40,353 nucleotides of DNA from Nemertoderma westbladi (Eukaryota; Xenacoelomorpha; Nemertodermatida; Nemertodermatidae), in assembly GCA_032718475.1 (NCBI GenBank), contig JAUCBJ010008546.1:1-40353 (forward strand), written 5' to 3'. A program made the position numbers and the translations under genes. This document shows positions 19,484 through 28,839 of the stretch, piece by piece; the first letter of the stretch is position 1; each line of letters begins with the position of its first letter. The notes under the pieces were generated by a model. That model did not search any database. It was not told the DNA's origin and saw nothing but the letters and a program-made list of their open reading frames with translations.

Positions 19484-22400
19484 GCACGGTCAGGCTCAAA
19501 CGGTACTTAGAGAACTACGGCAAACCCACGGCTGGATCCCGTGCAGAAGTTCTAAGACGCGTTATGTGTCTCATAGATCGCGGAATAGCAGCTGCTCCCT
19601 CGGAGGTTCCGGTACCGGTAGTTAATCTAGTTGACGTTAAAATTCTAACGCCAACAGTTCTGGATCCAAAGTTTCCTGTAACCCGTGACAACCCCACCGA
19701 GGTTCCCGCAACCCGGAACGATTTCGCCGAGGTTCCTGCAACCCGGAACAACTCCTCTGAGGTTCCCATAACCCAGAATGACTCTCCCAAGGTTCCAGTA
19801 ACCCGTAACAACTTGAATGACTTTGCCAAGGTTCCTGCAATCCGGAACGACTACTCTGAGTTTCCAATAACCCAGAACGACTCTCCCAAGGTTCCAGTAA
19901 CCTGTGACAACCCCACCGAGGTTCTCGCAACCTGGAACGATTTCGCCACGGTTCCTGCAACCCGGAACGACTACTCTGAGGTTCCCATAACCCAGAATGA
20001 CTCTCCCAAGGTTCCAGTAACCCGTAACAACTTGAATGACTTTGCCAAGGTTCCTGCAATCCGGAACGACTACTCTGAGTTTCCAATAACCCAGAACGCA
20101 TCTCCCAAGGTTCCAGTAACCTGTGACAACCCCACCGAGGTTCTCGCAACCTGGAACGATTTCACCGAGGTTCCTGCAACCCGGAATGACTCCTCTGTGG
20201 TTCCCATAACCCAGAATGACTCTCCCAAGGTTCAAGTAACCCTTAACAACCTGAATGACTTCGCCAAGGTTCCTGTAACCCAGAACGACTTCACAGAGGT
20301 TCCATTAACCCGTGACAATCCCACCGAGGTTCCATTAACCCGTGACAATCCCACCGAGGTTCGAGTAACCCGTGACAATCCCACCGAGGTTCCATTAACC
20401 CGTGATAATCCCACCAAGGTTCCATTAACCCGTGACAATCCCACCGAGGTTCCATTAACCCGTGACAATACCTACGGGGTTCCATTAACCCATGACAATT
20501 CCACCGATGTTCCATTAACCCGTGACAATCCCACTGAGGTTCCATCAACCCGTGACAATCCCACCGAGGTTCCATTAACCCGTGATAATCCCACCGAGGT
20601 TCCATTAACCCGTGACAATCCCACCGAGGTTCCAGTAACCCGTGACAATCCCACCGAGGTTCCATTAACCCGTGATAATCCCACCAAGGTTCCATTAACC
20701 CGTGACAATCCCACCGAGGTTCCATCAACCCGTGACAATCCCACCGAGGTTCCATTAACCCGTGACAATTCCACCGATGTTCCATTAACCCGTGACAATC
20801 CCACCGAGGTTCCATCAACCCGTGACAATCCCACCGAGGTTCCATTAACCCGTGACAATCCCACCGAGATTCCTATAACCCAGAACGACTTCGCTGAGGT
20901 TCCCTCAAACCGGATCGACTTTACCGAGGTTCCAGTAACCCGTAACAACTCCACCGTGGTTCCAGGAACCCGTAACAACCCCACTGAGGTTCCAGCAACC
21001 CTGAACAACACTGCCAAGGTTCCCGTAACCCGGAGTGACTCTACCAAGATTCCAGTTACCCACGGCCACCCCACTGAAGCTCCAGCAACCCGGAGCAACA
21101 CTGCCGAGGTTCCCATAACCTGTAACAACTCCGCCAAGGTTCCAGTAACCCATGACAACCCCAATGAGGTTCCAGCAACCCGGAATGTGAATGCTAAAGT
21201 TCCTGTAACCCGTAATGACTCCACCAAGTTTTCAGTAACCCGGAACAACTCCACCGAGGTTCCAGTTACCCAGAACAACTCCACTGTGGTTCCAGTAACC
21301 CAGAACGACTCCACTGAGGTTCCCATAATCCGCGACAAACCAACTGATGTTCTAGTAACCCGGAAAGACTCTGCCAAGTTTCCAGCAAACCAGCACAACT
21401 CCACCAAGATTCCAATAACCCGGAACGATTCCGCCGAGGTTCCAGTAACCCAGTACTACTCCACCGAGGTTCTTGTAACCCATGACAAACTAACCAAGGT
21501 TCCAGTAACCCGGAATGACTCCACCGAGATTCCAATAACCCGGAACGACTCCGACAAGGTTCCAGTAACCCAGAACTACTCTGCCAAGGTTCCCGTAACC
21601 TATGACAAACTAACCGTGGCTTCAGTACCCCTGAATGACTTTCCCAAGGTTCCAATAACCCGGAATGGCTCCGCAAAGGTTCCTGTAACCCATGACAACC
21701 CAACAGAGGGTATAGCAACCCGGAACGACTCCCCCGAGGTTCCTGTGACCCGGAATTACTCCGCTGAGGTTCCCGCAACCCACATTGACTCTGCCAAGGT
21801 TGTAGAAACCTACAATGTCTCCCCCGAGTTTCCGGTAACCCAGAATTACTCCGCCGAAGTTCAAGTTCAAGTAATCCATAACAATCCCACTGAGGTTCCT
21901 ATAACCCGTAACGACTCCGCTGAGGTCATCATAACCCGTCACAACTCAGCCGTGTTTCCTGTATCCCATTACAACTCAGCTTCTGTTCCCGCAACCCGGA
22001 ATTTCCCCGCTGAGGTTCCAGTAACCTGTTACGACTACCTCAATGTGAATAGTGGATCTGGGACACAACCTTCTGCCTCCTCATTAAACGCATATGCCTC
22101 CTCATTTGTACCAGAGGTAGAAGACCTGGAAGATGATGGAAGCTGGACATTGAGGCGCCCTAGCATTACTCAATATCCATCTACTGTGCTTAATTCATCT
22201 GATTCACATGTTTTTGGTTCTTATGTTGGTTGTAATAGGGTCGATCTACAATTTCTAGGTGCTTACAATAGTAGTTGCAGTAGCGAGGTTGATTTACATG
22301 ATCTTGGTGCTTACATCAATAGTAGTAAGGCTGAGGTTATAGAGATAGCCCAGAATACTGATAATTATACATCTCCAACCCCTTTACTTAAGACTGGAAC

Positions 22401-25239
22401 TAATTCTATTCCCAATATACTTGACAATATTACTGATATTGAGGTCTATCCAGTCTCCTCCCAATCAAATGGAAAGTCCACTGATCAAATTGACATCATG
22501 ACTAGAAAATTCATGACTGACCACCTTAATATCAGTGATTCATCACGTTATACTGACATTGTTTTGCCAACAGCTAATGACTGTACCACTCTAAATACTT
22601 CTCAGTGGCTCAGTGACAATGTTGTTGATGGTTTTTTAGGAATACTGGAACGCCACTGTCAGAATTCAGTGTGGATATCAAGTGTCCTAACCCAAAAATT
22701 ACAGCATAAAAAGTTTGATACATACACAGCAGCTCAGTATGCATTTAAATACCTGATTGTTAAGCACCCAGTGCAATTTATTTTCTTTCCAGAGTGCTCA
22801 AACTCACATTTTGTTCTCCATGTCGGTGATACAACAACCAAAACAATCACCAGGTTATGTTCTATGGGTTCAACAAGGCCTTCAGCCGTGTCAAGGCGCA
22901 TCAGTTATATTTTAAATGAAGTGGATAGACTCAGCCCAAACCCTTGTAAGCCGGATCTTGAGAGCCATGTCAAGAGGTGGGGAGTATCAGCTTCCAAATA
23001 TGGATTTCCTGTTCAAAAAAATACTTATGACTGTGGTGTGTTTACATGTTTGTATGCTGTTGCGATTGCTTTGGGTAAGAAGGCATTACCAGACTTTTAT
23101 AAAGACAGCCTCTTAGCAAGGCAATGGATACGTGAAACATTAGAATCTCTCAAGTTGAATACTGATGATGTGTACATAAATCCACGTAACATGGATGCTG
23201 ATTCTTTTCCAACATACTCAGAGTATGATCTTTCTTCATTGCTTAATGTTCATAAGAGTACTACCATCAAGACCTTGGGTTCAGTAGAAACTCCAGTCAT
23301 ATCTGCCCTCCGTGATAGACTGTTCTGTGATGTCAAACCATTAATGAAACCCACTCAAGCTGCATCCTTGGAGTTACTCCCCCGTACATTAAAGAGGGAA
23401 CTTTCTACTGATATTTTCGAGTTAATGACTTGTCTCAAAGAGGGTACTTTCACAGCGTCATGCAGAAAAAGATTGAGGCTTAGTTGTAACTCTCACTCCA
23501 ATAGTTCCAGCAGTTCTAGCAATGGGTATGATCTACTGAAACATGAATTGATATCCTGCACTGAACTACTTCAAACTAGGATTACCATTGTCGATAATAA
23601 CAATGAGACCATGAAGCTAGAAATTCGTAACCTGAGGGATGAACTTAGTCAAGAAAGACATTCTAGGATTGTCCTGGAGGCAGAGTTAGAGGAAATTATC
23701 AAAGTAAAACAGAACAGAGAACCATCCACAACTGACTTTGTACCTTTCTCCCCCATTTCTCTCAGAAGGGGAGACGTTAACCTTGACAATTATTTAATAA
23801 TTGACGCAGCAAGTTCTTCAAATGACGATTGCGCCCTTAATTCACAAAATCCCGAATCTGTCAATAGATCATGTGATCTACTGCCTAATTCTCAGCAACA
23901 GAATTTACAAAAATTCCAGAAAGTTCCAACGAAAAAAAAAAAAAAAACTAGGAAACTAAAAAGGCATTGTAGCAATACTAAGGCAACATCTATGAATCAA
24001 GAGAAGGATCACAAGGATCCACAAATCGTTACTGAATCATCATCTGATTCTACTTGCTCTACCACGTTTAGCCCCGATCCTGTCCCACCCAATTGCAAAA
24101 CCACATCAATTCCATCAAGTGGTCTGATTAACAAGCCTACTGCACCGAAGGACACCAAATTCTCTAGTGAAATTTTGAGTATATCAAAGCCAATGCAATT
24201 TACTTCTGAGACATCCCGGCTTAGCACTAAATCATATCCGCGTGCATTTGGTGCCTCATCTAAAATTAATACATCTACTCATGGAACACAACATCTTACC
24301 AATTACGAGTCAGAGGACACACTCCAGTATCCTTACTCTCATCTGTATATAACTGGCGTAAAACGCAAATATAACATAGATGAGGTCACACATTACTTAA
24401 AAGCCAGGAACATAATATCCCATCGCATAAAAATTATTACTTACAACAAAGTTCTTGGAACTATCAATATGCGAGTCACTGTTGATGCTTGCAATGAGGA
24501 CAAAGTTCTTGAAATAAATTTCTGGCCACCCGGTGTGCGCTGCCGACTTTGGCGATTTTCTTCTTTACGCAATACACATCATATGCCTAACACTTATGAA
24601 ATAGGATTTAACACTCAATCTGGTAGAGAGTGCCACCACTATCATAACTATCAAAACTTCAATCATCATGCTTCCAAGAACTGTGGAAAGATTGTTGACC
24701 CAGCACATCTGGACGATTATCAACGACATCCATATGTCAAAGATCGGAACACTCAAATATGTCATGGTATTAATGATTACTCAGCTCAACTTGGTGGAGA
24801 TGGCCGAGGATCTCATTGCTTTAATCGACGTACTTCCAATTGCTATGCTAATGGTGAGGTCTCAGCACAATCGGATAGTGATCACTACACCTCAAGAAAT
24901 TATGCATACAACAATAATTCTAATCAATTACGTGGTTATGGCGGATGCTCCCCCAATTTTGATCATCGGAACACTTCCAACAACAATGCAAACACTAATG
25001 CTTCAGCTCATAACAATGGCGAATATTGCAACACTCATGACTTTGATCCGCATGCTGTGAATACAAGTGATTCAGCAGAATATGGCAGATTTGATCAATA
25101 CACTCACAATTCACCAAATCACCCATATAATTCATATACCTCAAGTAACTTTGTAGATTACAATTCAGCTCACTTTAGTGATGATGGTGCACGCATACGC
25201 GATTGTAACCTTGATCGGAACTTTATGAACTGTGTTTAA
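19462..25239 (+). CDS. LINE A ORF1: SAP / decapeptide repeat / Ulp1-like protease / coiled coil / RRM-like protein
   Basis: About 1,925 residues from the ATG at 19462; ATG 19480 is an alternative. Residues 8-38 form a SAP-like DNA-binding motif (LKRYLENYGKPTAGSRAEVL). About 72-860 are 10-residue tandem repeats of the EVPLTRDNPT type. About 1032-1230 form a C48/Ulp1-like cysteine protease domain: LNTSQWLSDNVVDGFL, His1116 in SHFVLHVGD, Gln1185 and Cys1191 in QKNTYDCGVF. The position of the usual catalytic Asp is occupied by Cys1133. About 1357-1417 look coiled coil, then a KKKKK basic patch, an RRM-like segment (about 1627-1700, with INFWPPGVRCRLWRF) and an Asn/Ser/His/Tyr-rich tail. LINE ORF1 proteins normally bind RNA and package it. 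A protease could process the polyprotein or act on SUMO/ubiquitin-like conjugates; that role is inferred. Confidence 0.85.
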   Translation: MDNVRKMSTVRLKRYLENYGKPTAGSRAEVLRRVMCLIDRGIAAAPSEVPVPVVNLVDVKILTPTVLDPKFPVTRDNPTEVPATRNDFAEVPATRNNSSEVPITQNDSPKVPVTRNNLNDFAKVPAIRNDYSEFPITQNDSPKVPVTCDNPTEVLATWNDFATVPATRNDYSEVPITQNDSPKVPVTRNNLNDFAKVPAIRNDYSEFPITQNASPKVPVTCDNPTEVLATWNDFTEVPATRNDSSVVPITQNDSPKVQVTLNNLNDFAKVPVTQNDFTEVPLTRDNPTEVPLTRDNPTEVRVTRDNPTEVPLTRDNPTKVPLTRDNPTEVPLTRDNTYGVPLTHDNSTDVPLTRDNPTEVPSTRDNPTEVPLTRDNPTEVPLTRDNPTEVPVTRDNPTEVPLTRDNPTKVPLTRDNPTEVPSTRDNPTEVPLTRDNSTDVPLTRDNPTEVPSTRDNPTEVPLTRDNPTEIPITQNDFAEVPSNRIDFTEVPVTRNNSTVVPGTRNNPTEVPATLNNTAKVPVTRSDSTKIPVTHGHPTEAPATRSNTAEVPITCNNSAKVPVTHDNPNEVPATRNVNAKVPVTRNDSTKFSVTRNNSTEVPVTQNNSTVVPVTQNDSTEVPIIRDKPTDVLVTRKDSAKFPANQHNSTKIPITRNDSAEVPVTQYYSTEVLVTHDKLTKVPVTRNDSTEIPITRNDSDKVPVTQNYSAKVPVTYDKLTVASVPLNDFPKVPITRNGSAKVPVTHDNPTEGIATRNDSPEVPVTRNYSAEVPATHIDSAKVVETYNVSPEFPVTQNYSAEVQVQVIHNNPTEVPITRNDSAEVIITRHNSAVFPVSHYNSASVPATRNFPAEVPVTCYDYLNVNSGSGTQPSASSLNAYASSFVPEVEDLEDDGSWTLRRPSITQYPSTVLNSSDSHVFGSYVGCNRVDLQFLGAYNSSCSSEVDLHDLGAYINSSKAEVIEIAQNTDNYTSPTPLLKTGTNSIPNILDNITDIEVYPVSSQSNGKSTDQIDIMTRKFMTDHLNISDSSRYTDIVLPTANDCTTLNTSQWLSDNVVDGFLGILERHCQNSVWISSVLTQKLQHKKFDTYTAAQYAFKYLIVKHPVQFIFFPECSNSHFVLHVGDTTTKTITRLCSMGSTRPSAVSRRISYILNEVDRLSPNPCKPDLESHVKRWGVSASKYGFPVQKNTYDCGVFTCLYAVAIALGKKALPDFYKDSLLARQWIRETLESLKLNTDDVYINPRNMDADSFPTYSEYDLSSLLNVHKSTTIKTLGSVETPVISALRDRLFCDVKPLMKPTQAASLELLPRTLKRELSTDIFELMTCLKEGTFTASCRKRLRLSCNSHSNSSSSSSNGYDLLKHELISCTELLQTRITIVDNNNETMKLEIRNLRDELSQERHSRIVLEAELEEIIKVKQNREPSTTDFVPFSPISLRRGDVNLDNYLIIDAASSSNDDCALNSQNPESVNRSCDLLPNSQQQNLQKFQKVPTKKKKKTRKLKRHCSNTKATSMNQEKDHKDPQIVTESSSDSTCSTTFSPDPVPPNCKTTSIPSSGLINKPTAPKDTKFSSEILSISKPMQFTSETSRLSTKSYPRAFGASSKINTSTHGTQHLTNYESEDTLQYPYSHLYITGVKRKYNIDEVTHYLKARNIISHRIKIITYNKVLGTINMRVTVDACNEDKVLEINFWPPGVRCRLWRFSSLRNTHHMPNTYEIGFNTQSGRECHHYHNYQNFNHHASKNCGKIVDPAHLDDYQRHPYVKDRNTQICHGINDYSAQLGGDGRGSHCFNRRTSNCYANGEVSAQSDSDHYTSRNYAYNNNSNQLRGYGGCSPNFDHRNTSNNNANTNASAHNNGEYCNTHDFDPHAVNTSDSAEYGRFDQYTHNSPNHPYNSYTSSNFVDYNSAHFSDDGARIRDCNLDRNFMNCV
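19675..22040 (+). repeat. In-frame 30-bp tandem repeat inside ORF1 (about 79 units)
   Basis: The unit encodes a decapeptide of the form EVPLTRDNPT. The central block 20300-20880 is highly homogeneous (GAGGTTCCATTAACCCGTGA then CAATCCCACC). Both flanks are more divergent, with EVPVTRNDS and KVPVTQNDS variants. A longer 180-bp period is visible from 19820 to 20140, where two blocks repeat with few differences. No stop codon or frame break occurs over 2.4 kb, which suggests selection on the protein or very recent amplification. Confidence 0.92.
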
Positions 25240-25288
25240 CCCATCATCCAGGCAGCCCAGCAGCAGCACATGTCAAGAGGCTTCTGAA

Positions 25289-28200
25289 ATGCTTAATATA
25301 CGTATAGGTTCCTACAACTGTCATGGTATCAAGTCCAGTATGGATGAGGTAGCTCAGCTTCTAACTGACCTTGATATACTCGCAGTGCAGGAACACTGGC
25401 TAGACGATTTGGAGGCCAAACTACTTTTGCCTAATTTAAATAATGAATTTATCTGCCTCTTCAGCATCGGATCACTAATGCAGAATCCCAATCGGGTACG
25501 TGGTTCAGGCGGTGTATGTTTATGGTTCAGGAGGGATCTATTTCATCATGTTAGTGCCATTTACAGCTCCGATGACATTATTGGTTTCGAGGCTTCCCCT
25601 AAATGTTCTGATGTTTTTGGCCCAAATATCATATTCATCAGTTGTTATGCTCCAGATGCCTCCAAAGATGACAATTTATATGAGGACTTCCTTTCACGCC
25701 TTACAAACATAATCAACCTACACTCTTTCGCAATCCCGTTTATTCTAGGTGACACAAATTCAGATGTTGGCCGTTTGCAAGGACCCCGACACTGCAGGGA
25801 CAATGCAACAAAGCGTGGAAAAAGGCTAAATACTTTTGCTCTGAACAATAACCTTGTCGTCGCGGACACTCTTCCAAAGTTTTCAGGACCTTGTATTACT
25901 TACAGGGGTAATGGAACTTCATACATAGACCACCTTCTAATTAGTAAGCATACTTACGATAATTTACTTGTTGGAGTGATACATGATCAGGACATGTATC
26001 TATTTTCAGATCATGTACCAATAACTGCTGTCTTTAGTTTTCCAACCACAACCTCATCATCACCCAAAGTCGATGCATATAATATTAAGAAGACAAGGGT
26101 TTCACCTAAAGTAGCTTGGAACAGGGTACAAGAATATCATATCCTTAAATATGAGAAGGACATTCAGAATCAGCTGAATACATTATATGAATCTACTTTG
26201 GGACCAGCAATACACTGGACAGGCTTGGAGTTATATGAATTCGTTGTTCGATTTCAAGAAATAATTATAACTGCTGCCAATATCCACTTACCCAAGTGCC
26301 CTAAACGCAGTAAATTAAGTAGAAACTTACGGATTCGATCAGCTGTTTTGCACGACAGATCAAAAACGTGCAGTAAGTTACACTGGTTATGGACCATGAA
26401 TGGCAAGAAAGAAGACTGTAAGTTTGGAGCAGCATTTACAGAATCTCGACGATCACTCAAACGCTTAAAGAACTGGCTTTCAAAGTCAATTGTCACCGAT
26501 AATATTAAGAGGAGGGTGGGGAACATGAAGAGCAATCCACGTAATTTTTGGAATTTTTTCAAAGCCAAGTCTGTCCATACCCCGCCTGAGCTTGCTCAAG
26601 AAGCGATCCGTAAAGACCTCCACGACACCCACTTCAAGAACGATTTGTATGATCAGTCTAGAACCGAGTTTGTTCAGGAGTTGCATGATCGTTGCTCAAC
26701 CACAACTGCTCCTGTAATATCTGCTCTCACTGTGAAAAGAGCTATGGCATCTCTCTCACGAGGTAAATCTCAAGATGCATTTTCATTAGTGGCAGAACAC
26801 TTTCTTTGTTTAAACTCTGACTACACTTATCAGGCTCTCGCCGATATATTCAATGGCTGTTTCAGGTTAGGAGTGCCAGAACTCTTCGGGCACACTATTA
26901 TCACCAGTCTTCACAAAGGAAAAGGTCGGGATCCTCTTCTGGCCAAGTCATATCGCCCTATTTCAACAGTCAGTTGCTTAGGAAAGATTTTTGAATCTGT
27001 GGTACTGGCCGAATTTTTATCAATACCTGAATTCATACCTGGCTCTCAATTCGCATACCAACGCAAGATTGGTTCGGACATAATAATTGGGTGTATCCTT
27101 GAATTCCTTGAAGCACAGCGATCGAGTGGTAAATCGGTTTTCCTATGCCAGATCGACATCAAAGGGGCCTTTGATAATGTTGACCATATATTATTGTTCC
27201 GCAAGTTGTTACAACACATTAATCCGCATATATGTTTCGCTCTATACACTTACTATACATGCACAATGGCATTTCTGAAATTTGGCGACTACATTGATAG
27301 CGACGGGATACACCTAATCAAAGGAGTCAAACAAGGATCCTTACTATCACCCTTATTATTTTTGTTGTATACTAAAGATGCGCTACACAATATGAATGAT
27401 GATGGCGCTGGGTTCAATATAACTTTGATGTGGCTTGGTATCGTGGCTTATGCCGACGATTTTCTTCTTTGCGCCGACACAGCTGCCAAACTTGAGACAC
27501 TTGTTGCTCGCCTTATTGATGTACTAAATGATCTGAAACTTCAGGTCGAACATAGCAAGACAAAATGGATCTGTCATCGTGGAATTGGGACTACCACTGC
27601 ACCGATACCTTGCTTCATTAACGCAGGCGGTACTCTAATAAGCGAAAGTCCTACGTTTGTTTTCCTTGGATTCAATTTATTATCCGCACCCAACTCAAAC
27701 CTCCATAAAGACTGTATCCAGACAATCTCGATACTCTCAGATATGTTCCATCGGAAAGGTTGGACAGTCCGCAACATCGACATTGATACTATTTCCTATC
27801 TGTGGCGAACTATTGCCGTCCCATCTATTTCGTACAGTCTGAAATTCAACATAGGGGCACTCAGTAAGGTTGCCATTGAGAAGGTTGATGTTCACTACCG
27901 CAAGGCATTGCGTGGTCTCCTGCATATTGGTTCCTACGTTGACAACAACATTGTATACAAAATTTTAGGCTGCCATCCCATATCCACAATAGCATATCAA
28001 CTATGTGTTGGGACTATACTGAGGTCTCGTTATTGCCCTAATATAATTTTACAAGCTCTGCTGGGGGTTTGCTTAAATGATACAATGGCCGGTAACCGCC
28101 GTTATGTTGGTCTCGGCTCGACCTATGATGCGTGTAGATGTACTTTCCCACTGCCACGTCTGTCATCATTACTGAGTTACAGCTACAGTATGCGTTCATT

Positions 28201-28336
28201 GAAAGAGAGATTACAACCTGACCAACTCACATATCTAGAGACATTTCAACTCAATTTTATTCGCAGCTGCTATTACTCATCCGGTACTTTCACTGATAAG
28301 CATGAACGTATCCTAAGTTTTTTCAACATTTCATAG
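25289..28336 (+). CDS. LINE A ORF2: APE endonuclease and reverse transcriptase
   Basis: 1,015 residues from ATG 25289. The frame is open from 25229, and ORF1 ends at 25239 in another frame, so the start is 49 nt after the ORF1 stop. Residues 1-250 are an APE-type endonuclease: SYNCHG, Glu35 in QEHW, Asp123 in SCYAPD, Asp155 and Asn157 in GDTNSD, YIDHLLIS, and Asp241-His242 in SDHVPI. The RT covers roughly 535-800: LHKGKG...SYRPIS, Asp623 in IDIKGAFDNVDH, GVKQGSLLSPLLFLLY and YADD at 721-724, with VFLGFNL in the thumb. All catalytic residues I can check are present. No RNase H or CCHC zinc knuckle is evident in the C-terminal 200 residues. Its product would nick chromosomal DNA and prime reverse transcription from the nick. 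Confidence 0.95.
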   Translation: MLNIRIGSYNCHGIKSSMDEVAQLLTDLDILAVQEHWLDDLEAKLLLPNLNNEFICLFSIGSLMQNPNRVRGSGGVCLWFRRDLFHHVSAIYSSDDIIGFEASPKCSDVFGPNIIFISCYAPDASKDDNLYEDFLSRLTNIINLHSFAIPFILGDTNSDVGRLQGPRHCRDNATKRGKRLNTFALNNNLVVADTLPKFSGPCITYRGNGTSYIDHLLISKHTYDNLLVGVIHDQDMYLFSDHVPITAVFSFPTTTSSSPKVDAYNIKKTRVSPKVAWNRVQEYHILKYEKDIQNQLNTLYESTLGPAIHWTGLELYEFVVRFQEIIITAANIHLPKCPKRSKLSRNLRIRSAVLHDRSKTCSKLHWLWTMNGKKEDCKFGAAFTESRRSLKRLKNWLSKSIVTDNIKRRVGNMKSNPRNFWNFFKAKSVHTPPELAQEAIRKDLHDTHFKNDLYDQSRTEFVQELHDRCSTTTAPVISALTVKRAMASLSRGKSQDAFSLVAEHFLCLNSDYTYQALADIFNGCFRLGVPELFGHTIITSLHKGKGRDPLLAKSYRPISTVSCLGKIFESVVLAEFLSIPEFIPGSQFAYQRKIGSDIIIGCILEFLEAQRSSGKSVFLCQIDIKGAFDNVDHILLFRKLLQHINPHICFALYTYYTCTMAFLKFGDYIDSDGIHLIKGVKQGSLLSPLLFLLYTKDALHNMNDDGAGFNITLMWLGIVAYADDFLLCADTAAKLETLVARLIDVLNDLKLQVEHSKTKWICHRGIGTTTAPIPCFINAGGTLISESPTFVFLGFNLLSAPNSNLHKDCIQTISILSDMFHRKGWTVRNIDIDTISYLWRTIAVPSISYSLKFNIGALSKVAIEKVDVHYRKALRGLLHIGSYVDNNIVYKILGCHPISTIAYQLCVGTILRSRYCPNIILQALLGVCLNDTMAGNRRYVGLGSTYDACRCTFPLPRLSSLLSYSYSMRSLKERLQPDQLTYLETFQLNFIRSCYYSSGTFTDKHERILSFFNIS

Positions 28337-28839
28337 TACAAACGGCAATGTTTTATTTTTTTATGTACTCTGAGTGACAGCATACTCTTTTCCATACACT
28401 ATATTGATTATAACATAATGTTGCCTTCATTGATTATATATTTATTTTACAATTGTGACAATTTCCTCTGCTCGATGTAATAATATCAATTTATAATATT
28501 GACTACAACCACAGGGATGTACCGTTGTAATATTTAAAACTTGGATCAGATTTCAATCGTTAATTATGTATTGTTATTTATTGTATTGCGTATTGCTCAT
28601 TGTCCGGTAATGCTCTAAATCATTTGAACTATTCAGTACAAAGTTTTTGCATGCAAAGTAATTGTGTCCATGAGTGGCGACTGACAACTAACACCTTGCA
28701 TTCTTCAGCCACCTCTATGATATTTTAATCACATACTTTATATTTTTAGCCAGCTGTTTTATTGTGCATTTGCGTGCATTTTTATTTACATTTACCCTGT
28801 ATTGTCGCCTCGTGCGAATTAAATCAAATATATATATAT

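Larger units (their letters stand above)
19301..28839 (+). mobile_element. LINE A: apparently full-length non-LTR retrotransposon (9.5 kb)
   Basis: The element is bounded by the 8-bp direct repeat ATTCTAAA at 19293-19300 and 28840-28847, both inside the coding part of LINE B. It has a 161-nt 5' UTR, ORF1 (19462-25239), ORF2 (25289-28336) and a 3' UTR of about 500 nt ending in a short (AT)n tract rather than poly(A). Both ORFs are open throughout, which points to recent activity. The APE endonuclease and lack of a recognisable RNase H domain place it in the broad Jockey/CR1-type assemblage; I do not assign a clade. It lies in sense orientation within MASTL intron 2. The terminal structure was deduced from the split of LINE B and not from a consensus. 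Confidence 0.88.

Noticed and set aside
19637-21942. Minus-strand open frames over the 30-bp array
   Set aside because: They are antisense shadows of the in-frame decapeptide repeat of LINE A ORF1.
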